Of a stretch of DNA of 64,000 bases, positions 1-13,317 are shown piece after piece. The position numbers and the translations under genes were made by a program. Numbering within the stretch: the first letter of the stretch is position 1; every line of letters begins with the position of its first letter. Source of the DNA: Ridgeia piscesae (taxonomy: Eukaryota; Annelida; Polychaeta; Sabellida; Siboglinidae); NCBI GenBank assembly GCA_025642075.2, contig JAODUO010000435.1:103501-167500 (forward strand). The letters run 5' to 3'. A model generated the notes under the pieces. The model saw only the letters and a list, made by a program, of their open reading frames with translations. It was not told the origin of the DNA and did not search any database.

Positions 1-245
1 CGAATCCTCTGCTGCGGCGTTAAAACCTTGGGCAAGTTCACTCAGCTGCATAAATGAATACCTGGCAATAGGCAAGTGATTGATATGTGTGCGAGTAGCC
101 TTCGCGCATTGATTGCAGCATATGGCTGCATGCTTCCCAGAGATGGTGTCTGATTGAATAGGACTGCCAGCGAACTAAAGTGTAAAGCGCTTTGAGCAAT
201 CCTGAGGATAGGATACTGCGCTATATAAGAACTTACCTTTACCTC
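1..245 (+). mobile_element. tRNA-derived SINE, family A, copy 1 (5' cut by window edge)
   Basis: Starts inside the B-box region (gaatcc), continues with the body 'gttcactcagctgcataaatgaatacctggc', and ends with a tail 'gcgctatataagaacttaccttta'. It has clear relatives at 5255, 11880, 52905 and 59460. It lies within the inverted arm and so is mirrored at 5255-5545. Confidence 0.75.
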
Positions 246-391
246 TTATAACTGAACACTCACGCCAACGTCCAAGCCACACCCCAAAGGTATTTCCTTT
301 TTGAGATTGGCGAACTGCCAACTCCACATATCGCTCCACCCAGGTAGACAAAACTGTCTCTTTCCTTAAGCTTCATCCCATCCTGGTGTAT

Positions 392-560
392 TTACAGCTC
401 TTTCCTCCTATGTTCCACCCGCATTACCTCAGTCTTCTCCAAACATACTCTCAGTTCAAGTCTGCTGAACATATCTTTCCACTCTATCAGCTGTTCTTGG
501 AGATTTGCTTCCCCGTCCGCTACTACTGCCAGGCCATGCATCTGAGTACAATAGTTTCCG
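392..560 (-). pseudogene. Duplicate copy of the LINE reverse transcriptase C-terminal part
   Basis: On the - strand this repeats the right-arm segment LAVVADGEANLQEQLIEW...KTEVM. Upstream RT motifs are absent because the homology stops at about 560 and passes straight into the GT tract. It is a mirror-image partner of the fragment at 4930-5100. Confidence 0.7.
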
Positions 561-785
561 GAGTATGTCTTTTTGGAGTATGGCGCGGTGTGTGCGTGGG
601 CGCGCGCGTGTGTGTGCGTGCACGTGCTCATGCGCGTGTGCATGGGTGTACGGGGATGTGGGTGTGTGTGGGTGTGTGTGTGCGCTCGCGTGTGTGTATG
701 TGTGTGGTTGCGTGTGCGTGAGCGTGTGCGTGTGCGTGTGTTTCATAAATCTTACATTACCTCCCACCACTGGGTGTGTGTGTTC

Positions 786-945
<160 letters not shown>

Positions 946-1811
946 GTATTTATATTCATTGCTTACTCGTATTAGAAAACCTACCCAGCCTCGATCATCT
1001 GGTTCTGTTTTACATTTTACCCCAATAGTAAATACAAATATCGGGAGTAGGTGTTTTTTCTGTGGCTGTAGTACTCTTTGGAATAGAGGTCTATGCTTCC
1101 TTCGATCTAGTGTTAGATCAGACGCAGGCTGAACCATTATGCGATTCTGAAATATTTTTAATATCTTGCTTTTACGTTTTTGAATTAGTAATGGTTTATT
1201 AAAATAGATATAAAACAAATTAATTTACTAAAGCGTTACGTTGCGGTTTGTGTACGTGACAATCAATTGCTCCACGTGACCTTCGTCAAACATAAGTATT
1301 TATAATGGTAACGTATGGGCGGCATCACATCTGCTATATCAAACTGATTCCATCTTTTATGGACACACCGGTGATAGACAAGAGGTTACGTGACGAGATA
1401 ATGTGAGAGTACGCTGCGCACGCATTTGATGATTGTTGGAAGTTATCTTTAAATATACTATATTTTTGCTCTAAAAGCAGTAAGAAACTTCATTTCATCG
1501 GTAATGTCTATGATAATATAAAGTCTTTATCGGAAGGAGGGTGGAGATTAATACAAAAAGAAAAGTGACGATGACAACATATATCCACACAACACAATCT
1601 CTTACACATAAAAGCACGCTCTCTTTTTTCTCCCGTTAATCTCTCCCCTCAGTCTCCCCTCTCTCCCTCTCCTTCCTTCGTCCCTCTCCTTCCCTCCCAT
1701 CCACCCCCTCACTGCTTCATCAGAATAATGTTTGTTAGTGCTAATATCACCCATCTATCTAACCCGTATATAGAATACCATTATAAAGAAGTGTATTGGT
1801 GATTTGGCGCA

Positions 1812-2013
1812 GCAGCAGACTGTGAAATGAATTACCTGTGAACATTCGTGTATCCGGGATATTACGTATGTTTAGAAGGTGTTTAAAGACATACCTTATT
1901 ATTAGCCATTTCAATTAATTTAAATTGTTTTGAAATGACGGACATTGCTTTATAATTTCTTTTTAGTGTCATACATGTTTTAATCAGTGTTTATGTTTTA
2001 GATTACTTTATAG

Positions 2014-2056
<43 letters not shown>

Positions 2057-3135
2057 CGTACACAATTTTAGTAAAGGTTTTAATTTTATATAAATTTATA
2101 TAATTTACATACCAAGGTTTAGAACTATACATCTTAAAATTTATTTTAAATTAATTTATATAATTTACATAGTAAGATTTACTAGTACATCTTAAAACCA
2201 AACAAATTATATGATTTATATTAATTTATATAATTTACATTTCTATTTATTAATATACATTTAGTATATTTCTTGTGCAGCGCATCGATCCGCCATGTGG
2301 GAATTAGCGCTATATAAAACCTTTATTGTTATTATTAATATTTAAACCGTCCAGTGCCTATTTTTAGCAAATAGATAAATGAAATGCACAAATGAGTAGC
2401 GCTGCAATCCTTTTTCGTACTGATGCACAATGTGTCAGAGGGAACAAGTTTGTGATGTTGTCTCACTTTGTCTGTTTCCCTTCTGATTTACCTCTCCCCG
2501 TCCCTTCCTTTAAAAATACTCAACATTTTCTCCCTACTTCCCTGCTTGGCGGCCCCTCGCCCTCTCCCTCTCCCACTCCCTCACTTTCTTTGTTCTCTAC
2601 TATTTCCCTTCTCACTGTCCCTCTACACCCCTCTTCCTCCATACTTTCATTAGTTTCATCCACCAATCCTTTTCACCCCTCCCGTCATTCTAATTAAGCC
2701 GCAATTCGGTACGGTCATGGGTATTTGCACATTCGACAAGAAGAGCGAAGCTACTTGTGCTATTCAAGGCAAACTTGTTTTGTCCGTGTGTAATACCTGT
2801 CATGCTTCAGTTTATCACAGACAATGCAATGCTTCACTGCCGTGGACATTCTTAGACTGACGTGCGGCCTCCGACAATGGAGTCCCGCGCAAGAAACACT
2901 GATTGACAACGTATAATTAGCAACCTCCGTCGCGTTGAACATGACAGTACAAACAAATGACTTAAGCGTTCGATCGAAAGCATGGATTTGTCGAAATGCA
3001 GTTGTAGTCGAAATGCAGTTCTCCCGGTTTTCAGTACAAGACCAACTTCACGTGTTTATGGATGGTTCTTGTGCGGTCGGGTGCAGCGTATCGTATGATA
3101 TTCGGAAAACAATACACATTTGACGTATTGTGTAT
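1812..3135. other. Unique spacer between the inverted arms
   Basis: These 1.3 kb have no counterpart across the inversion. They contain a TA microsatellite (about 2017-2052), AT-rich near-repeats with recurring 'ttaatttatataatttacat' (2085-2250), a SINE/LINE-type tail 'agcgctatataaa' followed by TTATTA (2278-2340), and a pyrimidine-rich patch (2465-2690). I see no gene. Confidence 0.7.
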
Positions 3136-3999
3136 TGCGCCAAATCACCAATACACTTCTTTATAATGGTATTCTATATAGATGGGTGATTTTAGCACTA
3201 ACAAACATTATTCTGATGAAGCAGTGAGGGGGTGGATGGGAGGGAAGGAGAGGGACGAAGGAAGGAGAGGGAGAGAGGGGAGACTGAGGGGAGAGATTAA
3301 CGGGAGAAAAAAAGAGCGTGCTTTTATGTGTAAGAGATTGTGTTTGTGTGGATATATGTTGTCATCGTCACATTTCTTTTTGTATTAATCTCCACCCTCC
3401 TTCCTATGAAGACTTTATATTATCATAGACATTACCGATGAAATGAAGTTTCTTACTGCTTTTAGAGCAAAAATATAGTATATTTAAAGATAACTTCCAA
3501 CAGTCATCAAACGCGTGCGCAGCGTACTCTAACATTATCTCGTCACGTAACCTCTTGTCTATCACCGGTGTGTCCATAAAAGATGGGATCAGTTTGATAT
3601 AGCCGATATGATGCCGCACATACGATACCATTATAAATACTGTTGGCAAAGGTTATGCTTGACGAAGGTCACCTGCAGCAATTGATTGTCACGTACACAA
3701 ACCGCAACGTAACGCTTTAGTAAATTAATTTGTTTTATATCTATTTTAATAAACCATTACTAATTCAAAAACGTAAAAGCAAGATATTAAAAATATTTCA
3801 GAATCGCATAATGGTTCAGCCTGCGTCTGATCTAACACTAGATCGAAGGAAGACCTCTATTCCAAAGAGTACTACAGCCACAGGAAAAAGCACCCACTGC
3901 CAATATTTGTATTTACTATTGGGGTAAAATGTAAAACAGAACCAGATGAGCGATGCTGGGTAGGTTTTCTAATACGAGTAAGCAATGAATATAAATACG

Positions 4000-4010
4000 A
4001 CACACACACA

Positions 4011-4046
<36 letters not shown>

Positions 4047-4050
4047 CTCA

Positions 4051-4140
<90 letters not shown>
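4000..4140. repeat. (CGCA)n and (CA)n compound microsatellite, right arm
   Basis: A CGCA tetranucleotide tract (about 4011-4090) runs into a CA tract (4092-4140). The left arm has only the dinucleotide, so this locus diverged after the duplication. Confidence 0.95.
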
Positions 4141-4142
<2 letters not shown>

Positions 4143-4432
4143 ACACACACACCCAGTGGTTGGAGGTAATGTAAGATTTATGAAACACACGCACACGCAC
4201 ACGCTCACGCACACGCACACACAACCACACACATACATACACACACGCGCGCACACACACACCCACACACACCCACATCCCCGTACACCCATGCACACGC
4301 GCATGAGCACGTGCACGCACACACACGCACGCGCCCACACACACACACCGCGCCCACACACACACAGTGGTGGGAGGTAATGTAAGCTTCATGAAAATGG
4401 TCACAGCCCGGGCCATTCTTACGGTTTATCGT

Positions 4433-5240
4433 GTAGGCCTATTTGGAAAGATTAACAAGCATTGGTGAAGTGTGAGTAGAGATGCTGGCGGTGGCCGAGA
4501 GAGTTGGAAGATGATCGACAAAAATAAATTGCTGAACACCTGCAAGAGAGACGGGAAGTTCACAGAGGAATAAAGAACGGAGATGTGTGCATGACCCGGG
4601 AAATCTTTGAAGCAATGCGTTGCTAAGCCAAATGTTGAAGTTGCCCGGAAGAATCTGGATGGCAGAATAAGAGCAATAGTGTAAGAGGAAATCAGTGAAG
4701 AACAGCTGGAGTTTAGACAAGGAAGAGGAACGGCGCATGGGATGTTTGCCCAGAGGTAGTTAGTAGAGAAGAAACTGGAAGGACAGGAGGATATGGCAAT
4801 TAGATTCATATACTTGGAGAAGGCCTGTGCTACAAACCCAAGAGAAAACTGACACAGGGGAGCGCCTTGAGCCCATTGTTGTTTATCGCTGTGATGAAAC
4901 TGATAAACAGAAAGATTTGTACAAAAGTCATACTGCGGAAACTATTGTACTCAGATGCATGGCCTGGCAGTAGTAGCGAACGGGGAAGCAAATCTCCAAG
5001 AACAGCTGATAGAGTGGAAAGATATGTTCAGCAGACTTGGACTGAGAGTATGTTTGGAGAATACGGAGGTAATGTGGGTGGGACATAGGTGGAAAGAGCT
5101 GTAAATACACCAGGATGGGATGAAGCTTAAGAAAAGAGACAGTTTTGTCTACCTGGGTGGAGCGATATGTGGAGTTGGCAGTTCGCCAATCTCAAAAAGG
5201 AAATACCTTTGGGGTGTGGCTTGGACGTTGGCGTGAGTGT
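4433..5240 (+). pseudogene. Non-LTR retrotransposon reverse transcriptase fragment (RTE-like), decayed
   Basis: Split across frames, the + strand shows reverse-transcriptase landmarks. There is a FRQGRGTAHGMF segment near 4710, a degenerate motif A region (FIYLEKA near 4807), LSPLLFIAVM near 4868, and a damaged catalytic box near 4950 where YADD has become YSD followed by a frameshift, then LAVVANGEANLQEQLIEW. A YLGG segment lies near 5148. Stops and frameshifts (e.g. TAG at 4758) interrupt it, and the segment between motif A and LSPLLF is missing. The order and spacing match the endonuclease-type LINE polymerases common in invertebrates. It cannot encode an active enzyme. Confidence 0.75.
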
Positions 5241-5254
5241 TCAGTTACAAGAGG

Positions 5255-5545
5255 TAAAGGTAAGTTCTTATATAGCGCAGTATCCTATCCTCAGGATTGC
5301 TCAAAGCGCTTTACACTTTAGTTCGCTGGCAGTCCTATTCAATCAGACACCATCTCTGGGAAGCTTGCAGCCATATGCTGCAATCAATGCGCGAAGGCTA
5401 CTCGCACACATATCAATCACTTGCCTATTGCCAGGTATTCATTTATGCAGCTGAGTGAAAACTTGCCCAAGGTTTTAACGCCGCAGCAGAGGATTCGAAC
5501 CCGGGTCCTCTTAGTTGAATCTGATGGTCTAAAATGGACTAGTGA
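5255..5545 (-). mobile_element. tRNA-derived SINE, family A, copy 2
   Basis: Reverse complement of copy 1. On the - strand a good Pol III B box, GGGTTCGAATCC, lies at about 5491-5503 and the tail at 5255-5290. It directly abuts the LINE fragment, suggesting insertion into or near the LINE before the inversion. Confidence 0.8.
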
Positions 5546-5739
5546 TTCCCTCCCCCCAAATACGGCGTTAATACAGGTACAAAAGAAGCCGACAAAAAGA
5601 CTTCGGGGAAAGTTATTTATAATTTCGATTTTTTTGAACGTATGTAGCAGGATGGAATTATCATTTGGGGGAAAGTAACACCAAGCTATCTGTGCTGTGC
5701 AGCTCCATTTGGCACATAGGGAGTCTTAACTCAGTACCA

Positions 5740-5999
5740 AACAAAGTGGGGGGAAATTGGCATTTCCATTTCTTTGGAACAGTAAACCCGAAGCTTTGAC
5801 AAGAAAATCACTATTAAACACATTTGCGGATGGACGTTTTAATATTGTAGATATTAGAACTAAAATAGAATCTTTATTTGTCAAACAAGTTCTGCAATTA
5901 ATTAAAGAACATAACGCCAGGTGGACCTTCTTAGCAATGTATTATCTGGGTATACATGTCAAAGAGCATCTAGTTCTGTTCCGCCTCTACCCACCTTAA
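5740..5999 (+). pseudogene. L1-like LINE ORF2 C-terminal fragment
   Basis: An open stretch encodes FPFLWNSKPEALTRKSLLN, then GRFNIVDIRTKIESLFVKQ, and ends near YLGI...YPP. The pattern (FLW..KP....R..L, a GG-like turn, then .IDI..K..S) is the typical post-catalytic region of L1/Tx1-clade ORF2 proteins. Nothing of the polymerase core is visible upstream, so this is a 5'-truncated insertion. The family call comes from pattern recognition; a protein search would confirm the clade. Confidence 0.6.
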
Positions 6000-6000
6000 A

Positions 6001-7330
6001 TGTCATGGTGCTGGTTCACGTCCGGGTAATTTAGTCAGAGAGACAAGCCGTCAATCGATGCCATTTCGACGACTTTCAATGTTATTAGTAAGATAATTTC
6101 TTTCAAATTAAACCATTACTTAGAACTGTATCAGCTTAGAACATGTTAAATGCGATTCTTTCGAGTTTGACTTGTTCGGCGCAACATATTCGTCACATCC
6201 CATGATCGTTCGACGGACAGCCACGCGTCGTGCGTCTGTGCCACGCCCCACGAACGTCGCCCGGTACAAAGTTACGCAACAGGAACGGGAGCGCCAGCAA
6301 CCGATGTCGCTTCGATCACCGCAGCAACTTGTCTCTTGTTTCGGCCGGCCGCATCTATTCACATCTCGAAGTGCTGACCAATCCCAGGGAATATGATCGG
6401 GCACCTGGAACGTGTTTATAAACACACCGAAAGCTGATATAATCCTGTGTATTAGTATATGCGAATACACAATGCGATGTGTACATATTGAACTTTGCAG
6501 ATACTTTATATACTGTGCAACGTGACGCATACACAGTAGTCCCCTTCTTATACGGTCCCCTCGTCATTGGCCACCCGGATTATACGGCCACATTTTCATT
6601 GCAATAGCGTTTTCTAATAGGAACTACCTCTCACTAGCGGACATCCGGCTAACGAGGCCAATGATCAGGGTTGTATGAAATTTTTTCTCCCTTCAGCGGC
6701 AAATCGGTAGTCAAAAACAAATTAAGTAGGCCTACAATACACACTCGTCGTCCTTGGCACTAAACCTCAGAGTCATAGATGGTATTGTTGCACTGATAGA
6801 TGTCACGAATGTTGACAAAGTAACGGTAAACAACAATTTAAGTAGGCCTGTTGTACATGTGTGCTGAAAGAGGAGAGGCCAGTTTGTCTTGACACAGGGG
6901 CATTCATCCATAGTTCCAATCACCAGAGGCCGTCTGTCTTAGTTATCGGCGGAAATGTTCAACTTATTGTGGCTTCACATATCACATATTAACAATGCAG
7001 CCAGACGTTCGGTGATTGTGGAACCTACATGATTGTAGGGGGCGCTGACACGGAATTCTGGTCTATGACTTTTTCGCGTTCTTTACGCGAGCCGCCGCGC
7101 TGTTTATTCATGTTTCAGTTTATTTTTGAGATGTGTTAATCTCCAGCTGTTATAACTATAGTTAAGGTATATCTGCAACTGGTGTTAGCACATGCTGGAC
7201 ATAGTGATTGAATGCGGCACAACCAGGTTATGGGACGCTAGCGGTTGACGGCACGAGGCCCGAATTGCGTAACGTCCACTTGGAAGTTAGTTTATAAGTT
7301 CTGCACGTTCCCCATTTTTTAAATAAAACG
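6001..7330. other. CpG-richer unique stretch with a possible pogo/Tigger terminus
   Basis: No gene is recognised. 6190-6400 is rich in CG and encodes unremarkable short frames. At about 6533 'cagtagtccccttcttatacgg', then 'cacccggattatacggccac' and 'ctcactagcggacatccggctaacgagg', resembles the CAGTAGNCCCC terminus and subterminal repeats of pogo/Tigger-type DNA transposons. No second terminus was found, so this would be a remnant. Confidence 0.35.
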
Positions 7331-7810
7331 TTTAAAAATGTTCAAATGGATGTACAATTACGCAGGTTAGAATTATCAGAAAATACTGATCTTCCGTTTT
7401 GTTGCGTTCTATCGTCCTATCCTGTCTCGCTGTTGCTGTCGCTCTCTGTTGGTCTGTCTGTCTGTCAGTCTGTCTGTCTGTCTGTCTGTCCGTCTCTCCT
7501 CTCTCGCTCCCTCTCTCACTACTTATCTTTCTCTCTGCCATTTTCTCTCTCTCTTCCCCTCTCTCTCTCTCTTTGTATCTCTCTCTCCCCCTCCCGCTCC
7601 CCCGTCCCTCCTCCTCTTCGTCTCCCCCCCTCTCTCTCTCTCTCTGTCTGTCTGTCTGTCTGTCTTTTTCTCTCTTTCCCATTATGTCTCTCTGTATCCC
7701 TCTCTCTCTCTCCGCATTCTCTCTTCCCCTCTATCTCTTCCCCTCCCTATATCTCCCTATTTCTCCCCCTCTAGCTCCCTCTCTCTCCCTCCTTCCACTT
7801 GCATTTCGAA
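7331..7810. repeat. Pyrimidine-rich tract with (CTGT)n
   Basis: Dense CT-rich low-complexity DNA with CTGT runs at about 7455-7490 and 7645-7665. Open frames here (Ser/Leu/Pro-rich) are compositional artefacts. Confidence 0.9.
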
Positions 7811-8500
7811 CTGTGGCGCCTCACCTGGATAATCAAGAGTTACTGGTCGCATGGTCCTTGTCCTTGATACTCATCCGTCAGATGGCGCCACTATTTAATG
7901 TCTCGACATTGGTGACGAACGATCAAAGACGCTGTTTTTCGTGTGGACGACGTCACATTCAGCAAACCTCCGCGCCCGATTATTCTGGTAGGTTGGCGAT
8001 CATTTGTTCTGACTATATTGCATTTTAGTGAAAACCTTATACGCTGCGGATATAACTGTCTAGTCGTCGTTTTTAGTGTTCGTCATATAAACGCTAGAAG
8101 CCTAGAGCGCTAGACTAGTAAGTCTGACTCTAAGTAGACTACGGCGCCTACAAGATCCCTGACGATTTCCCGCCAAAACCGTGATACAGCTACGCTACGC
8201 AGTCGTCTACGTTCCTCGTCCAGTTATAAACTGATTACGTTCACTAATTCATTTTCTTCAGATGATCCTGTTGAATGATGATGTGAAACGTAGGAAATGT
8301 GCAGTCAGCTAAGCAGGGTCATTGACAGCGCCGTGGCAGTTCATGATCATCAGACGACATTCAGAATTGTTCAGTTACATACCGGTGGCGTCGCTCTGAA
8401 CGCTGAGGTGGCTTTGCCGCTAGGGTGGATCCAGGGGGAGGGCATATACCCCTAAATCTTTGTCCGTGGTGGGCCTTACGTGCCACATAGTCTTAGACGA
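7811..8500. other. CpG-richer unique sequence, unassigned
   Basis: Moderate GC with frequent CG. It contains 'agatggcgcca' (7880) and 'ttggtgacgaacg' (7909), which loosely recall a long-terminal-repeat end plus primer-binding site. No paired repeat or coding region is present in the window, so I leave it unassigned. Confidence 0.3.
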
Positions 8501-8504
8501 TGTG

Positions 8505-9316
8505 GGATGCACTTACAGTGGACAACATGAGGGATGCACTAGCAGTGGACCTCGTGAGCAAGGCACTAACGGTGGACCTCATGATGGATGCACTTGCAGT
8601 GGACCTCGTGATGGATGCACTTGCAGTGGACCTCGTGAGGGATGCACTTGCAGTGGACCTCGTGAGGGATGCACTAGCAGTGGACCTCGTGAGGGATGCA
8701 CTTGCAGTGGACCTCGTGAGAGATGCACTTGCAGTGGACCTCGTGAGGGATGCACTAGCAGTGGACCTCGTGAGGGATGCACTTGCAGTGTACCTGTGAG
8801 GGATGCACTAGCAGTGGACCTCGTGAGGGATGCACTTGCAGTGGACCTCGTGAGGGATGCACTTGCAGTGGACCTCGTGAGGGATGCACTAGCAGTGAAC
8901 CTCGTGAGGGATGCACTTGCAGTGAACCTCGTGAGGGATGCACTTGCAGTGGACCTCGTGAGGGATGCACTTGCAGTGGACCTCGTGAGGGATGCACTTG
9001 CAGTGGACCTCGTGAGGGATGCACTGCAGTGAACCTCGTGAGGGATGCACTTGCAGTGGACCTCGTGAGGGATGCACTAGCAGTGAACCTCGTGAGGGAT
9101 GCACTTGCAGTGGACCTTCGTGAGGGATGCACTTGCAGTGGACCTCGTGAGGGATGCACTTGCAGTGGACCTCGTGAGGGATGCACTTGCAGTGGACCTC
9201 GTGAGGGATGCACTAGCAGTGAACCTCGTGAGGGATGCACTTGCAGTGGACCTCGTGAGGGATGCACTAGCAGTGAACCTCGTGAGGGATGCACTTGCAG
9301 TGGACCTCGTGAGGCA
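8505..9316. repeat. 27-bp minisatellite, about 30 copies
   Basis: The unit is approximately ggatgcactTGCAGTGGACC followed by tcgtgag, 27 bp. Variants include 'ctagc' for 'cttgc' and 'gaacc' for 'gacc'. Because 27 is divisible by three, frames stay open on both strands (DALAVDLVR or CTCSGPREG repeated), but nothing else supports coding. Each unit carries one CG. It runs directly into a CA tract at 9322. Confidence 0.95.
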
Positions 9317-9321
9317 TGCAC

Positions 9322-10480
<1,159 letters not shown>

Positions 10481-10484
10481 AAAA

Positions 10485-10720
10485 ATTACAGGCCTGTGAG
10501 ATTAACACAGAATATATAAATTATAAAAAGTTTATTAAAAATCATAGCGGATTGGATGTTACTGCATAATAATTTGATCAAATGGCTGCTTACAAAAACA
10601 CTTTATTTTCTAAGTGGCCAAACTAGGGTATGTGGATAGATGAGCGATGACCAGCATATTGTTTTAGTTTATTTAGAATGCCTTCTTCAAAGTGTCACAT
10701 CAAATATTACCACACCTACT
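10485..10720 (+). pseudogene. Possible heavily decayed LINE reverse transcriptase
   Basis: Translation gives KNYRPVRLTQNI followed, after frameshifts, by a KIIADWMLLHNN-like segment. This recalls the NYRPI.L....YKI...I..R segment that opens many LINE polymerase domains. Multiple stops and no further convincing motif make this tentative. Confidence 0.3.
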
Positions 10721-11169
10721 TTAATTGATGACCAATGACATTGTTGATGGCACAATCACCTACAGAAAATGGCTGTTTGGCCAAAAAGGGATGATTAAAT
10801 AGCAGACTGGGAGGTTTTGAATGAGAACTTTTTGATTAGATGGTACCACAATTAACACCTACGGTTGACTCAAGTTATTCTTTAAAGATAATAAAAAGTT
10901 ACCTAAAAATGTGAGCTTCACATCTCGATAAAAGAAAACTTGGACTTGTGATAAGCCCAAAGGTTATTCTCTAGGGAACTGTCTGGTTAAATCTTTAGTA
11001 GAATTTGTATTTTTAACGATCACGAGACAAGTCGTCATCTTGTAGTCATCGTCAGACAGGGAGGAGGCCAAGATATCAGCCACAATCAATGGGTCACCCA
11101 ATCAAATGTCAACTTGCACTTTATCCCAGTTATGGTCTTAATTAGCCAACAATTTAGGGAGAATCCTAA

Positions 11170-11430
11170 ACTAAGGCCTGCATCAGGCGCCTGCCTATCC
11201 AGAGACCTCAAGACTGGTATTTAAAACTCATATAAGACTGCTAGGGCCAGCTAAATTAACTGATGGTTCTAATTCCTAGGACCCCACATTAATGACTAAC
11301 ATCGGCATAACTAGTAGCACAAATTAAATGGATCAGTATTAAAAAGAAAAGCTCAAATGTAATTGGTTTCTCCTTGAAAAATACAAAAGTAGCCAATTTA
11401 ATGGTTGCATTTGGCATGACTGGCTTCCAT
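11170..11430 (+). repeat. Interspersed repeat family F, copy 1
   Basis: Shares ordered blocks with 53315-53570, including 'caagactggt', 'aggaccccacattaatgact' against 'aggaccaacattaatgact', 'agtagcacaaattaaatg', and 'aaagctcaaa'. The copies are strongly diverged and the class is unknown. Confidence 0.55.
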
Positions 11431-11880
11431 GCAAGCCAAAAAGCACACTTTCGAGTAATTTCAGACACGCTAAAATATTTATAGCTCTTTGTAAGAAATT
11501 CCCTTACTTTAGAGCATAATTTTTGAAATGTATATGCCATATTTCTAGCTTGGCACAAAACGTTTTTGAGCTATAGATTGGATTGTAATGTGTGTGTAAT
11601 ACGACACTGATCCCAAAATGTCTTGTTGATCTTATGATGAGCCTGGTTCGGGGAAATAATTAATATTTGACTGCATACTTTTTCACATGTCACATTGGCA
11701 CATGTATTCATTTCATGAATTCTGTTGGCAGCAATTTTAAGTAGGACAAAGTTGAATAAAAATGACATTTTCAGTAATCGTTCCACACATAGGCAAAGTT
11801 GATTCCATGTCCCATCTGCTGTCCTGTTAGTTTTCACCGCCCACCTCAGAGCTATACATGTACTCTTGCTGTGGCACGGT
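11431..11880. other. Unique AT-rich sequence
   Basis: No gene or recognised repeat. Two open frames on the - strand have no family signature. Confidence 0.5.
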
Positions 11881-11889
11881 AGGTGAAGG

Positions 11890-12115
11890 ATCAGATTCAG
11901 CAAAAGCATCCGGGGTTCGAATTCCCTGGGGAGTTTCGAACCGTGGCCAAGTTTGTTAACTTTACAATTTGCTCCAGTTCACTCAGCTGAATTAATGACT
12001 ATCTGGCTACAGACAAAGGTATATGTTTGCATGTGTGAATAGTTATGGTACATTAATTGCAGCATGACAAATTATGGCATTCTAAAAGGTTTATACCAAT
12101 TTAAAGATTTTTTCA
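11890..12115 (+). mobile_element. tRNA-derived SINE, family A, copy 3 (partial)
   Basis: Has the B-box-like 'ggggttcgaattccc' at 11910 and the family body 'cactcagctgaattaatgactatctggc'. The 3' tail is diverged or lost after about 12115. Confidence 0.65.
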
Positions 12116-13317
12116 AGCACAATGTGATGAACTATTTAGATGCGTCCAAATCCATTGGTAGAATTATTTATTCAAGCAACAACCTGGAGTATTAGCGGTC
12201 ATGCTAAAGAAATTCCATGAAAGTTCAATAATAATTACACCATCGTCTGCTGCCATGTACCGTTTCATTTATACATGAGGGAACTAGACCCAAGTGCACT
12301 GCGCTAAATCACAGAGGCTTGCACACTCATACATGCAAGTTTAGTTTTCATTTGATGTGTTGTAGAAACGCTCCAACCATCCTGAAACTGCATGTCAGTA
12401 GATAGATAGGATTACTTTAACTACCACAAGTTTTAGCTTCTTTAGTATTCCCTTCAAACAACATGTGTACATTATGTTGAGATGGTCGTAAACTGTAATT
12501 TTTGTAGAATGTTGTTTGCCTAGATCATATTTAATTGAATGTACTTTGACCTTGAAAGTACAAACACCCGTATGACAAAAGTTCTTCTGTGCTGGGTCAA
12601 ATGTTCAAACAAATTATTTGCATTCATAATTTCAAAAAGTCTCATGACAAAATAATACAGTGCACTTCTGGTGCTGAGAAAATCGATAAATATTTGAAAT
12701 TCAGCACTAAAATAGCTCAATATCTTTCACAGAAAATAGTAATCAAAACAGCCATAAGATTGTCATATTAGCAAATGGGCCATCCAAGCCTTTCTAAAAG
12801 TGTAAAGAAATGTGAACGTTGGCCTGGAGACACAAGGTACAATCCCACGTAAACCTGTCATGTACTTAGCGCAAAACATTTCTGTTCTGATTAAATTATA
12901 TCTGCAATGTTCAGCAACTCATGTTGTTAATGCTTGTGAGAAATATCTGAAATGCAATTTTTAAATCATTACTGATACTTCACGTTTAATTGAGATGAAG
13001 TCGGCCAATAAGATGATCACATTAGAGAGAGATCTTCTCGTTTGGCCAATTAGATAAGCGACTACCAGAGACCCCAACAGTCGACATGAGTGAATTTCAT
13101 TTGATTAAATGTATTTTGGGAGGGTTGGTGTTCATTTGAACAGGTCTGCCATGCAGGGAATAAGTGTAAAAGTCCTAACTCCTAAAGACAGATACGGAAC
13201 TGTAAACTGTAGATTTGTCCCGCATTACAATTTTTAAGTCAACCTTTTTATTCTTTTAGATGTTCTGGTTTCCAAAAATATTCAGTGTCAGCACATAGGC
13301 AGATCATTACAGCACAA
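12116..13317. other. AT-rich unique sequence
   Basis: I see no gene, tandem repeat or recognised mobile element here. It ends at the start of the 18-bp array. Confidence 0.5.

Larger units (their letters stand above)
3136..5497. repeat. Right arm of large inverted duplication
   Basis: This is the reverse complement of 1-1811, starting at 'tgcgccaaatcacc' and matching window base 1 at 5497. It is longer than the left arm because it keeps more of a LINE reverse transcriptase and carries a CGCA tract (about 4011-4090) that the left arm lacks. Point differences are scattered, so the two arms are not identical. Confidence 0.9.

Noticed and set aside
7800..7930. Long terminal repeat with primer-binding site
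   Set aside because: Only a loose resemblance. No second LTR, polypurine tract or coding region is visible in the window.
8505..9316. CRISPR-like array
   Set aside because: Repeats are contiguous without unique spacers, and the DNA is animal.
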